From Lachnospiraceae bacterium (GTDB lineage: Bacteria > Bacillota > Clostridia > Lachnospirales > Lachnospiraceae), in the NCBI GenBank assembly GCA_910575835.1, contig CAJTGB010000015.1, positions 49,193-113,192 of the forward strand: 64,000 nucleotides of DNA. Direction: 5' to 3'. Every line of letters starts with the position of its first letter. Within the stretch, counting starts at the first letter, position 1. A program made the translations under genes and the position numbers. This document shows, one piece after another, positions 8,903 through 16,802 of this stretch. The notes under the pieces were generated by a model, which made no database searches, was not told the origin of the DNA, and saw nothing but the letters and a program-made list of their open reading frames with translations.

Positions 8903-9628
8903 ATGAATAATTGTACCGAAAGAATCTATAACGGTCTGGTCAAAGAAAACCCTACCTTCGTTCTGATGCTGGGTATGTGTCCGACCCTGGCGGTAACGAC
9001 ATCCGCCATCAACGGCGTAGGTATGGGCCTGTCTACAACGGTCGTACTTGTGCTGTCGAATATGCTGATATCCATGCTGCGTAAGATCATCCCGGATTCT
9101 GTCAGAATGCCGGCGTTCATCGTAGTTGTGGCGTCCTTTGTAACGATCGTGCAATTCCTGCTGGAAGGTTTTGTTCCAAGCCTGTATGCTTCGCTTGGAA
9201 TCTATATACCGCTGATCGTGGTAAACTGTATCATCCTTGGCCGTGCGGAGAGTTATGCGTCTAAGAATCCGGTTCTGCCGTCCATCTTCGACGGTATCGG
9301 TATGGGACTTGGATTTACCGTAGGTCTGGCGGCGATCGGTATCGTGCGCGAGGTGATCGGTACGGGCGCGATCTTCGGCCGGCAGCTCTTGCCGCTTGCG
9401 GATGCAGCGGCAGGCAAGGGCGGTTATGTGCCGGTGACGATCTTCATCCTTCCGCCGGGCGCGTTCCTGGTGTTGGCGTTCCTTGTTGCATTGCAGAACA
9501 AGGTAAGGAGCAATGCCGCGAAGAAGGGCAAGAAGGTGCCGGAAGCGACGGGATGCGGCGAAGGCTGTGCTTCCTGCGGTAACAGTGCGTGCGGCGGGAA
9601 GGTCTTCCCGACAGGAAATGAGGAATAG
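8903..9628 (+). CDS. rnfE: Electron transport complex subunit RnfE with Cys-rich C-terminal tail
   Basis: A 241-aa membrane subunit, homologous to RnfA, with six predicted helices (FVLMLGMCPTLAVTTSAING, IPLIVVNCIILGRAESYASK). RnfA and RnfE together hold a membrane [2Fe-2S] cluster between conserved cysteines. After the last helix the protein has a soluble tail of about 40 residues with Cys spaced as in CGEGCASCGNSACGG; this may bind a metal or cluster. GGAGGT precedes the ATG. Confidence 0.94.
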   Translation: MNNCTERIYNGLVKENPTFVLMLGMCPTLAVTTSAINGVGMGLSTTVVLVLSNMLISMLRKIIPDSVRMPAFIVVVASFVTIVQFLLEGFVPSLYASLGIYIPLIVVNCIILGRAESYASKNPVLPSIFDGIGMGLGFTVGLAAIGIVREVIGTGAIFGRQLLPLADAAAGKGGYVPVTIFILPPGAFLVLAFLVALQNKVRSNAAKKGKKVPEATGCGEGCASCGNSACGGKVFPTGNEE

Positions 9629-9641
9629 GAGGAGTACATAG

Positions 9642-10217
9642 ATGAAAGAATTATTGATCATTGCAATAGGCTCGGCTCTTGTGAATAACGTTGTACTCAG
9701 CCAGTTCTTAGGAATCTGTCCGTTCCTTGGAGTATCCAAGAAGGTGGATACCGCGGCAGGTATGGGCGGAGCGGTAGTGTTCGTTATCACGATAGCTTCA
9801 TTGGTAACAAGTTTGATCTACAAGTTTATCCTGATGCCGTTAGGATTTGAATACCTGCAGACCATCGTATTCATCCTGATCATCGCGGCGCTGGTTCAGT
9901 TCGTAGAGATGTTCTTAAAAAAGGCGATGCCGCCGCTATACAATGCGCTCGGCGTGTATCTGCCGCTGATCACCACGAACTGTGCCGTTCTTGGCGTGGC
10001 GCTTACCAACGTTCAGAAGGAATACAGTATCCTTCAGGGTATCATCAACGGTATCGGAACATCTGTGGGATTCCTGATCGCTATCGTGATCATGGCGGGA
10101 ATCCGTGAGAAGATCGAATACAACGACATTTCAGAGTCCTTCCAGGGGACGCCGATCGTGCTGGTAACAGCAACTCTTATGGCGATCGCGTTCTGCGGAT
10201 TCTCAGGACTGATATAG
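9642..10217 (+). CDS. rnfA: Electron transport complex subunit RnfA
   Basis: A 191-aa membrane protein of the RnfA/NqrE family. It carries the diagnostic VNNVVLSQFLGICPFLGVS near the N-terminus and LPLITTNCAVLGVAL in the middle, which hold the paired cysteines of the intramembrane cluster. AGGAGG lies upstream, and it is tightly packed between rnfE and rnfB. Confidence 0.95.
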   Translation: MKELLIIAIGSALVNNVVLSQFLGICPFLGVSKKVDTAAGMGGAVVFVITIASLVTSLIYKFILMPLGFEYLQTIVFILIIAALVQFVEMFLKKAMPPLYNALGVYLPLITTNCAVLGVALTNVQKEYSILQGIINGIGTSVGFLIAIVIMAGIREKIEYNDISESFQGTPIVLVTATLMAIAFCGFSGLI

Positions 10218-10231
10218 GAGGGGGCATAACG

Positions 10232-11023
10232 ATGAGTGTTACAGGTATTATCATTGCTGCTGTGATCGTGGGCGGCACCGGTTTGTTCATTGGTGTGTTC
10301 CTTGGTGTGGCAGGCAAGAAATTTGCAGTAGAGGTTGATGAGAGAGAGGAAGCGATCATGGGCGTGCTTCCCGGCAATAACTGCGGCGGCTGCGGTTACG
10401 CAGGATGTTCCGGACTTGCGGCGGCTATCGTCAAGGGCGAGGCGGAGATCGGCGGCTGTCCGGTAGGCGGCGCGCCGGTTGCGGAGAAGATCGGCGCGAT
10501 CATGGGCGTCGAGGCAGGGGCGCAGGCGCGTCAGGTTGCATTTGTCAAATGCGCGGGAACCTGTGATAAGGCAGGAAAGGATTATGAATATCACGGCCTG
10601 AATGATTGTATCATGGTCAATATGATGCAGGCGGGAGGACCGAAGTCCTGTAATTACGGGTGTCTGGGAGAAGGCAGCTGTGTGAAGGCCTGTCCGTTTG
10701 ATGCGATCCATATCGTGAACGGCGTTGCCGTTGTGGACAAGGAAGAGTGTAAGGCCTGCGGCAAATGTATCGCCGTATGTCCGAAGAAGCTTATCGAGCT
10801 TGTGCCTTATGATCAGAAGCATCTGGTACAGTGCAGCTCTCACGACAAGGGCAAGGATGTTATGAAGGCATGCTCCGTTGGATGTATCGGCTGTAAGATG
10901 TGCGAGAAGGTATGTGAATCCGACGCGGTCAAGGTAGAGGGCAATGTTGCGCATATTGATCCTGAGAAATGTACCAATTGCGGCAAATGTGCCGAGAAGT
11001 GTCCGAAGAAGATAATCATGTAA
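10232..11023 (+). CDS. rnfB: Electron transport complex subunit RnfB (ferredoxin-type)
   Basis: A 263-aa subunit with one N-terminal membrane helix (IIIAAVIVGGTGLFIGVFLG). Next comes the RnfB cluster domain with GNNCGGCGYAGCSGLA and a following CPVGG. Ferredoxin-like [4Fe-4S] motifs follow: CVKACPFDA, CKACGKCIAVCPKK, CIGCKMCEKVC and CTNCGKCAEKCPKK. RnfB accepts electrons from ferredoxin. It is the last gene of the six-gene operon, the order used by acetogenic and other Clostridia. Confidence 0.95.
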   Translation: MSVTGIIIAAVIVGGTGLFIGVFLGVAGKKFAVEVDEREEAIMGVLPGNNCGGCGYAGCSGLAAAIVKGEAEIGGCPVGGAPVAEKIGAIMGVEAGAQARQVAFVKCAGTCDKAGKDYEYHGLNDCIMVNMMQAGGPKSCNYGCLGEGSCVKACPFDAIHIVNGVAVVDKEECKACGKCIAVCPKKLIELVPYDQKHLVQCSSHDKGKDVMKACSVGCIGCKMCEKVCESDAVKVEGNVAHIDPEKCTNCGKCAEKCPKKIIM

Positions 11024-11067
11024 GAGAAAGGCGTCTGCAGGAATCAGGCGGAGTTCATTAGCATTTT

Positions 11068-11523
11068 ATGATGCGGGAAGGACAAAATGACAGTAAAATG
11101 AGACGGACTTTCATACAGGTGATCCAGGATGCTTCCAGGTTATTATGGAAAGACATAAAAGATATAAAATGGGCGGTTATAGTAATAATCGCCTATTTTG
11201 TGTTGGGAAAATATTATCTCTACAGCCTGTGCCCGATGGTGATGGCGACCGGGTTCCCATGTCCGGGCTGCGGGCTTACGAGAGCAGGGGTCTGCCTGCT
11301 TAAGCTTGATCTTGCCGGAGCGTTTCGGATACATCCGTTTATCTATCCCATTGTCCTATGGCTGGGGATGTTTGGCTGGAATCGGTATGTCAAGAGACGG
11401 AAGATGGGGAGCCGGCTTAAATTCCTGATGATCGTTCTTATGGTTCTTATAATCTTGTTCTATCTGTGGAGGATGCGGTATTGTTTCCCGGGAGAACCTC
11501 CGATGAGTTACTATGGAAGGTAG
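11068..11523 (+). CDS. DUF2752 domain membrane protein
   Basis: A 151-aa protein. The conserved DUF2752 core FPCPGCGLTRAGVCLL at residues about 65-80 has the Cys-Pro-Gly-Cys-Gly signature and is followed by a membrane-associated segment (FRIHPFIYPIVLWLGMFGW) and a further helix. Two start codons are adjacent (11068 and 11071). Function unknown. It is 44 bp downstream of rnfB and may be read through from that operon. Confidence 0.75.
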   Translation: MMREGQNDSKMRRTFIQVIQDASRLLWKDIKDIKWAVIVIIAYFVLGKYYLYSLCPMVMATGFPCPGCGLTRAGVCLLKLDLAGAFRIHPFIYPIVLWLGMFGWNRYVKRRKMGSRLKFLMIVLMVLIILFYLWRMRYCFPGEPPMSYYGR

Positions 11524-11575
11524 CGTTAATATCTGGATAAAGACTGCTGTAATGATTTAAAAATAAATAGCAGGA

Positions 11576-11604
11576 TTGATATTCTGGGCTGTGCATGGTA
11601 GAAT
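11576..11604 (+). promoter_or_regulatory. Sigma-A-type promoter for the Gln/Asn/Tyr-rich protein gene
   Basis: TTGATA (11576-11581) and TAGAAT (11599-11604) are separated by exactly 17 bp, 38 bp ahead of the start codon. Confidence 0.7.
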
Positions 11605-11641
11605 AGTAGAAGAAATAAGTGTTTATGAGGAGGATCGTATT

Positions 11642-12274
11642 ATGGATAATAATTTTGATAATACACCAAAGGACAGCGGCACTCTGATGCAGCCGTCTAA
11701 GGAGTCAGGCGCCGGGGAACAGAATACGGATACAAACGCGGCTAAGTCTGAGTCAGCAGCAGACGCGGGGCAGAAGTATACGGATCCGAACGCAGGCCAG
11801 CAGACGAACTATCAGCAGTATCAGTATGCAAGCCAGAACGACTACGGCCAGCAGAACGCGTATAATTATAACCAGCAGAACAACAATTATCAGTATAATC
11901 AGCAGACTCCAAACAACGGCTATAATTACGGCCAGCAGAACCAGAATAGCGGCTATAATTATAATCAGAACAGTGGTTATAATTACCAGGATAACTATAA
12001 TTACAACACCGGGAACAATAACCAGATGTATGAGCCGGGCCAGGATACTTCTCCGATGACGATGGGAGACTGGCTGCTTACGCTTCTGGCTGCGATGATT
12101 CCGTGCGTGGGGATCGTGCTGTATTTCGTGTGGGCGTTCAGCAAGACTACGAACGTGAACCGCAGGAACTACTGCCGCGCTCAGTTGATCATGATGGGCG
12201 TGGTGCTGGTGATCTATTTGATCTTTATCGCGATGTTTGGGACGATGATCTTCAGCAACGGTTTTTATTATTAA
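11642..12274 (+). CDS. Gln/Asn/Tyr-rich protein with two C-terminal membrane helices
   Basis: About 210 aa from ATG 11642, which has GAGGAGG upstream. Residues 1-135 are hydrophilic and low in complexity, rich in Gln, Asn, Tyr and Gly, with many repeats of YNYGQQN or NYNQQN type. The C-terminal 70 residues form a membrane module: GDWLLTLLAAMIPCVGIVLY, then SKTTNVNRRNYCRAQ, then MGVVLVIYLIFIAMFG. The NRRNYCRAQL linker between two helices occurs in small Firmicutes membrane proteins of unknown function. The disordered part is prion-like in composition. No function can be assigned. Confidence 0.75.
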   Translation: MDNNFDNTPKDSGTLMQPSKESGAGEQNTDTNAAKSESAADAGQKYTDPNAGQQTNYQQYQYASQNDYGQQNAYNYNQQNNNYQYNQQTPNNGYNYGQQNQNSGYNYNQNSGYNYQDNYNYNTGNNNQMYEPGQDTSPMTMGDWLLTLLAAMIPCVGIVLYFVWAFSKTTNVNRRNYCRAQLIMMGVVLVIYLIFIAMFGTMIFSNGFYY

Positions 12275-12288
12275 GATTAGACGAAGAT

Positions 12289-12326
12289 AAAGGGGCTATC
12301 GGGAGTGATTTCTGATAGCCCCTTTT
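12289..12326. terminator. Bidirectional terminator between convergent genes
   Basis: AAGGGGCTATC and GATAGCCCCTT pair around a 13-nt loop, with A-rich and T-rich flanks. It lies between the Gln/Asn-rich gene (+) and apbE (-) and can serve both strands. Confidence 0.85.
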
Positions 12327-12337
12327 GAAGTTGGAAT

Positions 12338-13330
12338 TTATTTTTTGAGTTTATGCTGAAAATTCTTGGAATAATGGATCTTGTTGTCCTTGGTGATAAA
12401 TACGGCGTCTACATTGTCCAGCTGATCGATGAGCTGCAGGCTCTTGTCAAGGCCGAGGAGAAAACAGGTAGTGCTTAACGCGTCGGCCGTGAGTGAGGAG
12501 TCGGTGATGATCGTGACGCTGTGCAGGTTGTTCTCACAGGGGAGTCCCGTATGGGGATCCAGTATATGATGATAGAGCTTGCCGCCGGCTTCAAAGTAGC
12601 GCTGATAAGTACCGGATGTCACAACGGACTTGCTGGATATCCGAACGGATGTTATCGGTTCGCCTGCATTGTCGAAGGGCTTCTGGATTCCGATGTTGTA
12701 GTCGGAGCCGTCGAGCCGTCCGCCCATAGCGAGGACATTCCCGCCCAGATTGATGATAGCGTGCTTGACGCCTTGCTTCTTCAGATATTCCTTAACGCGG
12801 TCTGCGATGTAGCCCTTGGCAATGCCGCCCACATCGATTGCGGCATGAGGATCCGTAAGCCGGACCGTATTGTCCTTCACGATGATATTCTTGTAATCTA
12901 CATGGCTTACAGCCTCATTAAGGACTTCCGGTGCGGGAGGCGCCGGCGTATCCGAATGAAAATCCCACAGCTTGGATACGGGGGCAATGGTGATGTCAAA
13001 CAGACCGTTGGAAAACTCGCTGTAGTAGAGAGCTTTCTTGATCAGTTTGACAGTCTCGCCGGACACTTCGACCGGATTGCCGCCGGCAGCATTGATCCGG
13101 GAGATCTCGCTGTCCTCGGTCTTATTGGAGAACATGGCGTCGTATTTTCGGCATATCTCTTCGCAGCCTTTTAAGACGTCGTCGTCGACAGAATCAAGGA
13201 TCTCGATGCGGACCACCGTGTCGAACAGTGTGTCGGTGTAGATCTGATCCCGTTCTCTCGGAAGCCCGGAGCATCCAGACAGAAGAATGGCCATAGATGT
13301 AAATACTGCTGTTAATCTCTTACATTTCAT
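12338..13330 (-). CDS. apbE: FAD:protein FMN transferase (lipoprotein)
   Basis: About 330 aa. The start chosen is ATG 13330 (MKCKRLTAVFTSMAILLSGC), which gives a signal peptide and lipobox LLSGC; the upstream extension to 13399 lies in a dispersed repeat. ApbE motifs are clear: DTLFDTVVRIEI, DVGGIAKGYIAD, INLGGNVLAMGG, SVVTSGTYQR and YHHILDPHTGLP. ApbE uses FAD to attach FMN to Thr of RnfD and RnfG outside the cell, so its place close to rnfCDGEAB is functional. The lipoprotein form fits an extracytoplasmic enzyme. Confidence 0.92.
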   Translation of the reverse strand: MKCKRLTAVFTSMAILLSGCSGLPRERDQIYTDTLFDTVVRIEILDSVDDDVLKGCEEICRKYDAMFSNKTEDSEISRINAAGGNPVEVSGETVKLIKKALYYSEFSNGLFDITIAPVSKLWDFHSDTPAPPAPEVLNEAVSHVDYKNIIVKDNTVRLTDPHAAIDVGGIAKGYIADRVKEYLKKQGVKHAIINLGGNVLAMGGRLDGSDYNIGIQKPFDNAGEPITSVRISSKSVVTSGTYQRYFEAGGKLYHHILDPHTGLPCENNLHSVTIITDSSLTADALSTTCFLLGLDKSLQLIDQLDNVDAVFITKDNKIHYSKNFQHKLKK

Positions 13331-13415
13331 AGGATAGAATACCTCGTTCGTAGATTTATTCCCGCGAGCAACGAGCCAAGCGGGCATGCTTGCATGCACA
13401 TTTGGCGACTGCCGC

Positions 13416-13487
13416 GAGGGTCAAATACCCCGCTGCCCTGCAGCGCTACTAATTTGATGCCCCGTTGCTCGCAGCGGGGTCTTTGAC
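13416..13487. repeat. 72-bp hairpin repeat, copy 1
   Basis: This copy aligns without gaps to 16707-16778. The conserved end has CCCCGTTGC (13460-13468) pairing with GCAGCGGGG (13471-13479), one G-T pair, followed by a TTTGAC box. A second potential stem (CCCGCTGC with GCAGCG) lies in the left half. In this locus it falls within the presumed 5' leader of apbE, read on the minus strand. Sequence related in style continues leftward to about 13363. Confidence 0.7.
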
Positions 13488-13506
13488 TTTGGCACACTTT
13501 TCTAAC

Positions 13507-13534
13507 ATTATAACATAAAAAAGAAGATATGCAA
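13507..13534 (-). promoter_or_regulatory. Promoter for apbE (minus strand)
   Basis: On the minus strand TTGCAT (13534-13529) and TATAAT (13512-13507) are 16 bp apart. The resulting mRNA would have a leader of about 170 nt that includes the hairpin repeat. Confidence 0.6.
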
Positions 13535-13546
13535 TCGAACATGTGG

Positions 13547-13575
13547 TTGAAGAGATGGATTTCTTGTGTTAGAAT
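13547..13575 (+). promoter_or_regulatory. Promoter for the NusG-domain-II gene
   Basis: TTGAAG (13547-13552) and TAGAAT (13570-13575) with a 17-bp spacer, divergent from the apbE promoter. Confidence 0.65.
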
Positions 13576-13644
13576 ACTTTTTAAGGTGAATTGGAACAGC
13601 AGATTTACTTATGTTATGCATATATGGCAGAGAGGTGGGCGGAT

Positions 13645-14016
13645 ATGAAGATAGGATTGAAGAAAAAGGATTGGGTTCTGATCATCATCATTGTGTGTGT
13701 AGCCGGGCTTACGGTTCTTGTCCATACGTTTATCGGCGGAAAAGGTGCGAACCGTGTGGTCGTTAAGATAGAGGGCGCGATACAGGATACATACAGTCTG
13801 TCTGAGGAGGGGGATTATGAGATCAACGGAGGTACGAATATTCTTCAGATCAGGAACGGCAAGGCTTCTATGGTAGAAGCGGACTGCCCGGATCAGCTCT
13901 GCGTCCACCAGAAGCCGGTTTCTCTGAACCGGGAGAGTATTATCTGTCTCCCGAATAAGGTAGTTGTGGAAGTAGAGACGGGCACGAGCAGAGAGTTTGA
14001 TGCGGTAACCCAGTAG
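13645..14016 (+). CDS. NusG domain II-containing membrane-anchored protein
   Basis: A 123-aa protein from ATG 13645. It has a Lys-rich N-terminus, one membrane helix (WVLIIIIVCVAGLTVLVHTF) and an extracytoplasmic NusG-II-type beta domain with DCPDQLCVHQKPVSLNRESI (the CxxxxC pair) and CLPNKVVVEV. This family is often found next to ApbE, Rnf and Gx-transporter genes in Firmicutes and is thought to belong to extracytoplasmic redox systems. It is followed 10 bp later by the Gx transporter. A longer in-frame start at 13591 lacks a ribosome binding site. Confidence 0.8.
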   Translation: MKIGLKKKDWVLIIIIVCVAGLTVLVHTFIGGKGANRVVVKIEGAIQDTYSLSEEGDYEINGGTNILQIRNGKASMVEADCPDQLCVHQKPVSLNRESIICLPNKVVVEVETGTSREFDAVTQ

Positions 14017-14026
14017 GAGAAGACAG

Positions 14027-14518
14027 ATGCGAGGCAGAGTGGCTTATTTCGGTGTTTTTACGGCGCTGGCGCTGATATTCAGTTATATTGAGACTCTGAT
14101 CCCGTTACAGTTCGGCATTCCCGGCGTGAAGCTGGGACTTGCGAATCTTGTCATTGTTCTGGCATTATACAAGATGGGAACGGGGGAGGCATATCTGTTA
14201 TCGGTTGTGCGGGTGCTTCTTACAGGGTTCTTGTTTGGGAATTATTTCAGTATTATTTACAGTCTTGCGGGCGGTCTGCTGAGCTTATCGGTTATGGCGC
14301 TGCTCAGGAAGAACGGCGGATTCAGCGTGATGGGAGTCAGCCTTGCGGGCGGCGTGTTCCATAACATCGGCCAGTTGATCGTGGCAATGCTGGTAGTGGA
14401 GACTTTCAGCGTGATCTATTATGTTCCCGTGCTCCTGATCGCAGGAATGCTGACGGGGCTTCTGATCGGAATCGTGTCAAATGAGATGTTGAAGAGACTT
14501 GTTAATATAAGCATGTAG
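14027..14518 (+). CDS. Gx transporter family protein (heptaprenyl diphosphate synthase component I type)
   Basis: A 163-aa membrane protein with five or six helices and Gly-rich motifs: GIPGVKLGLANLVIVLAL, then SVVRVLLTGFLFGNYFSIIYS, then SLAGGVFHNIGQL. It matches the Gx_transp/Hpre_diP_synt_I family, which resembles ECF-type substrate-binding components. It sits directly after the NusG-II protein, a common pairing. The substrate is unknown; a quinone or flavin-linked role is only suggested by context. Confidence 0.82.
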   Translation: MRGRVAYFGVFTALALIFSYIETLIPLQFGIPGVKLGLANLVIVLALYKMGTGEAYLLSVVRVLLTGFLFGNYFSIIYSLAGGLLSLSVMALLRKNGGFSVMGVSLAGGVFHNIGQLIVAMLVVETFSVIYYVPVLLIAGMLTGLLIGIVSNEMLKRLVNISM

Positions 14519-14529
14519 GAGGAAGGCAA

Positions 14530-15141
14530 ATGATATCTTATCTGAGAGGTACGATCGCGGCGTTTGAGGAGGACAAGGTGATCATAGATGTGGGCGGCGT
14601 AGGCTACGGAGTCTATATGTCGGGGCAGGCAATGGGGAAGCTTCCGGCCGTGGGCAGGGAAGTGAAGATACATACCTATCTGAATGTGAAGGAAGACGCG
14701 ATGCAGTTGTATGGGTTCCTTACGAGGGACGATCTTATGGTGTTCAAGCTGCTGATCGGGGTGAACGGGATCGGCCCGAAGGGAGGGCTTGGGATCCTGG
14801 CAGCCTTAAGTCCCGACGATCTCAGATTCGCGGTTCTGGCGGGTGATGTGAAGGCGATCTGTGCGGCGCCGGGGATCGGGAAGAAGACGGCGGAGAAGCT
14901 GATCCTGGAGCTTAAGGACAGGCTGAAGCTTGAAGACGCCCTGGAGCATATTACGGCGGATTCAGGGACATCCGAAGGCGCGGTCTGTCACAGCGAAGTC
15001 CAGAGCGAGGCGGTGCAGGCGCTCGTGGCGCTCGGCTACGGCAGTACGGAGGCGCTTAGGGCCGTGAAGCAGGTGGATATAGAAGAGACGGCGGAGGTGG
15101 AAGACGTCTTAAAGCTTGCGCTGAAGCATATGTCGCTCTGA
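14530..15141 (+). CDS. ruvA: Holliday junction branch migration protein RuvA
   Basis: A 203-aa protein that binds four-way junctions as a tetramer and loads RuvB. The N-terminal OB domain (MISYLRGTIAAFEEDKVIID) is followed by the helix-hairpin-helix region (LLIGVNGIGPKGGLGIL and AAPGIGKKTAEKLILELKD) and the C-terminal RuvB-contact domain (EAVQALVALGYGSTEALRAV). AGGAGG precedes the ATG. It is 54 bp upstream of ruvB. Confidence 0.96.
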   Translation: MISYLRGTIAAFEEDKVIIDVGGVGYGVYMSGQAMGKLPAVGREVKIHTYLNVKEDAMQLYGFLTRDDLMVFKLLIGVNGIGPKGGLGILAALSPDDLRFAVLAGDVKAICAAPGIGKKTAEKLILELKDRLKLEDALEHITADSGTSEGAVCHSEVQSEAVQALVALGYGSTEALRAVKQVDIEETAEVEDVLKLALKHMSL

Positions 15142-15195
15142 GAACAGAGAGATATATAGAATGGAATGAGATAAGATGAGGGTGAGATAAGGAAT

Positions 15196-16203
15196 ATGGG
15201 CAGACGTATTATTACGACGGAGAATCTGGAAGAAGATGTCAAGATAGAGAATCATCTGCGCCCGCAGATGCTTGAGGACTATGTAGGACAGGAGAAGGCA
15301 AAGAAGACCCTGAAGATCTATATTGAAGCGGCGAAGGCCAGGAAGGAGCCGCTGGACCATGTACTGTTCTACGGTCCGCCCGGGCTTGGCAAGACGACAC
15401 TTGCAGGCATTATTGCCAATGAGATGGAGGTCAATCTTAAGATCACTTCCGGCCCGGCGATCGAGAAACCGGGTGAGATGGCTGCGATCCTTAACAATCT
15501 GCAGGAGGGGGATGTGCTGTTCGTCGACGAGATCCACCGCCTGAACCGGCAGGTGGAGGAGGTGCTGTATCCGGCGATGGAGGATTACGCCATTGATATC
15601 ATGATCGGGAAGGGAGCGAGCGCAAGGTCGATCCGCCTGGATCTTCCCAAATTCACGCTGGTAGGGGCGACTACAAGGGCAGGGATGCTGACGGCGCCGT
15701 TAAGAGACCGCTTCGGGGTGGTGAACCGTATGGAATTCTATACGGTGGAGGAGCTGGTGAAGATCATCCTGAGATCCGCGAAGGTACTGGAGGTAGGGAT
15801 CGACAGGAACGGGGCTTTTGCCCTTGCAAGGCGGTCGAGAGGGACGCCGAGGCTTGCGAACCGGCTGCTGAAGCGGGTCAGGGACTTTGCGCAGGTGAAG
15901 TACGAGGGGTATATTACGGAAGAGGTGGCGAACTATGCGCTGGATCTTCTGGATGTGGATAAAGAAGGGTTAGACCAGACGGACCGCGGGCTATTGCAGG
16001 TGATGATCGAGAAGTTCCTGGGCGGGCCGGTAGGTCTGGATACGCTTGCGGCAGCCATCGGAGAGGACGCGGGAACGATCGAGGACGTCTATGAACCCTA
16101 TCTTTTGATGAACGGATTTATCCAGAGAACGCCGAGAGGGAGGATCGTTACGGATCACGCATACCGCCATCTCGGAATTTCACGTGAAATTATTGAAAAA
16201 TAG
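15196..16203 (+). CDS. ruvB: Holliday junction DNA helicase RuvB
   Basis: A 335-aa AAA+ motor. Walker A is [19 protein letters not shown], Walker B FVDEIHRL, sensor 1 is in [20 protein letters not shown] (which includes the arginine finger region), and the C-terminal winged helix ends with [16 protein letters not shown]. The length and sequence are standard. It forms an operon with ruvA. Confidence 0.97.
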   Translation: MGRRIITTENLEEDVKIENHLRPQMLEDYVGQEKAKKTLKIYIEAAKARKEPLDHVLFYGPPGLGKTTLAGIIANEMEVNLKITSGPAIEKPGEMAAILNNLQEGDVLFVDEIHRLNRQVEEVLYPAMEDYAIDIMIGKGASARSIRLDLPKFTLVGATTRAGMLTAPLRDRFGVVNRMEFYTVEELVKIILRSAKVLEVGIDRNGAFALARRSRGTPRLANRLLKRVRDFAQVKYEGYITEEVANYALDLLDVDKEGLDQTDRGLLQVMIEKFLGGPVGLDTLAAAIGEDAGTIEDVYEPYLLMNGFIQRTPRGRIVTDHAYRHLGISREIIEK

Positions 16204-16232
16204 TTGGTTTTTGTGAAAGTTTAGTTTATAAT
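16204..16232 (+). promoter_or_regulatory. Promoter for zapA
   Basis: TTGGTT (16204-16209) and a perfect TATAAT (16227-16232) are 17 bp apart, 35 bp before the zapA start. Confidence 0.7.
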
Positions 16233-16267
16233 AGGGACAGAGATTAAGAATTTCGAGGAGGCTTCTC

Positions 16268-16681
16268 ATGGCATCATCAAAAAACTTTACGGAAGTACTA
16301 ATAGGGGGAAAGGTATTTACCCTAAGTGGATTTGAAAGCGAGGACTATCTCCAGAAGGTATCTACATATTTGAACCATAAGATTGAGGAGTGCAGTAACA
16401 GCGACGGGTACCGCAAGCAGAGCGCCGAGACCAGGAGCATCCTGCTGGCGCTGAATATCGCGGATGATTATTTTAAGGCTAAGAAGCAGGGCGGCACGTT
16501 AGAGAGTGATATAGAGGCAAAGGACAAGGAGATGTATGATCTGAAGCATGAGCTGATATCTGTTCAGATCAAGCTCGAGAATGCAGAAAAATCTATGGAC
16601 AAGCTTAAGGAAGAGAATAAGGAATTTCAGATGAAGATTGTCCAGTTGGAAACGGAGATAAAGAATAATCGTAAGAAATAG
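16268..16681 (+). CDS. zapA: Cell division protein ZapA
   Basis: A 137-aa protein. The N-terminal ZapA domain (VLIGGKVFTLSGFESEDYLQK, then LLALNIADDYFKAK) is followed by a coiled coil to the C-terminus (LKHELISVQIKLENAEKSMD and beyond). ZapA crosslinks FtsZ filaments at the division ring. GAGGAGG lies upstream, and there is a strong terminator downstream, so it is a single-gene unit. Confidence 0.9.
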   Translation: MASSKNFTEVLIGGKVFTLSGFESEDYLQKVSTYLNHKIEECSNSDGYRKQSAETRSILLALNIADDYFKAKKQGGTLESDIEAKDKEMYDLKHELISVQIKLENAEKSMDKLKEENKEFQMKIVQLETEIKNNRKK

Positions 16682-16704
16682 GCTGTCTTTGGACAGCCTA
16701 TTTT
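16676..16704 (+). terminator. Intrinsic terminator after zapA
   Basis: AAATAGGCTGTC and GACAGCCTATTT pair around TTTG, and a T-run follows. Confidence 0.9.
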
Positions 16705-16706
16705 AT

Positions 16707-16778
16707 GAAGGTCAGATACTTCGCTGCTTTTGCAGCGCACAGGCTTGATGCCCCGTTGCTTGCAGCGGGGTGTTTGAC
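16707..16778. repeat. 72-bp hairpin repeat, copy 2
   Basis: An ungapped match to 13416-13487, with TTGATGCCCCGTTGCT then GCAGCGGGGT and TTTGAC conserved. It lies just upstream of the U32 peptidase gene, 3' of the zapA terminator. The two copies are in the same orientation on the plus strand but opposite relative to their neighbouring genes. Confidence 0.7.
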
Positions 16779-16802
16779 AGTTCCGTAAGAAGGAGAGGAA
16801 GT

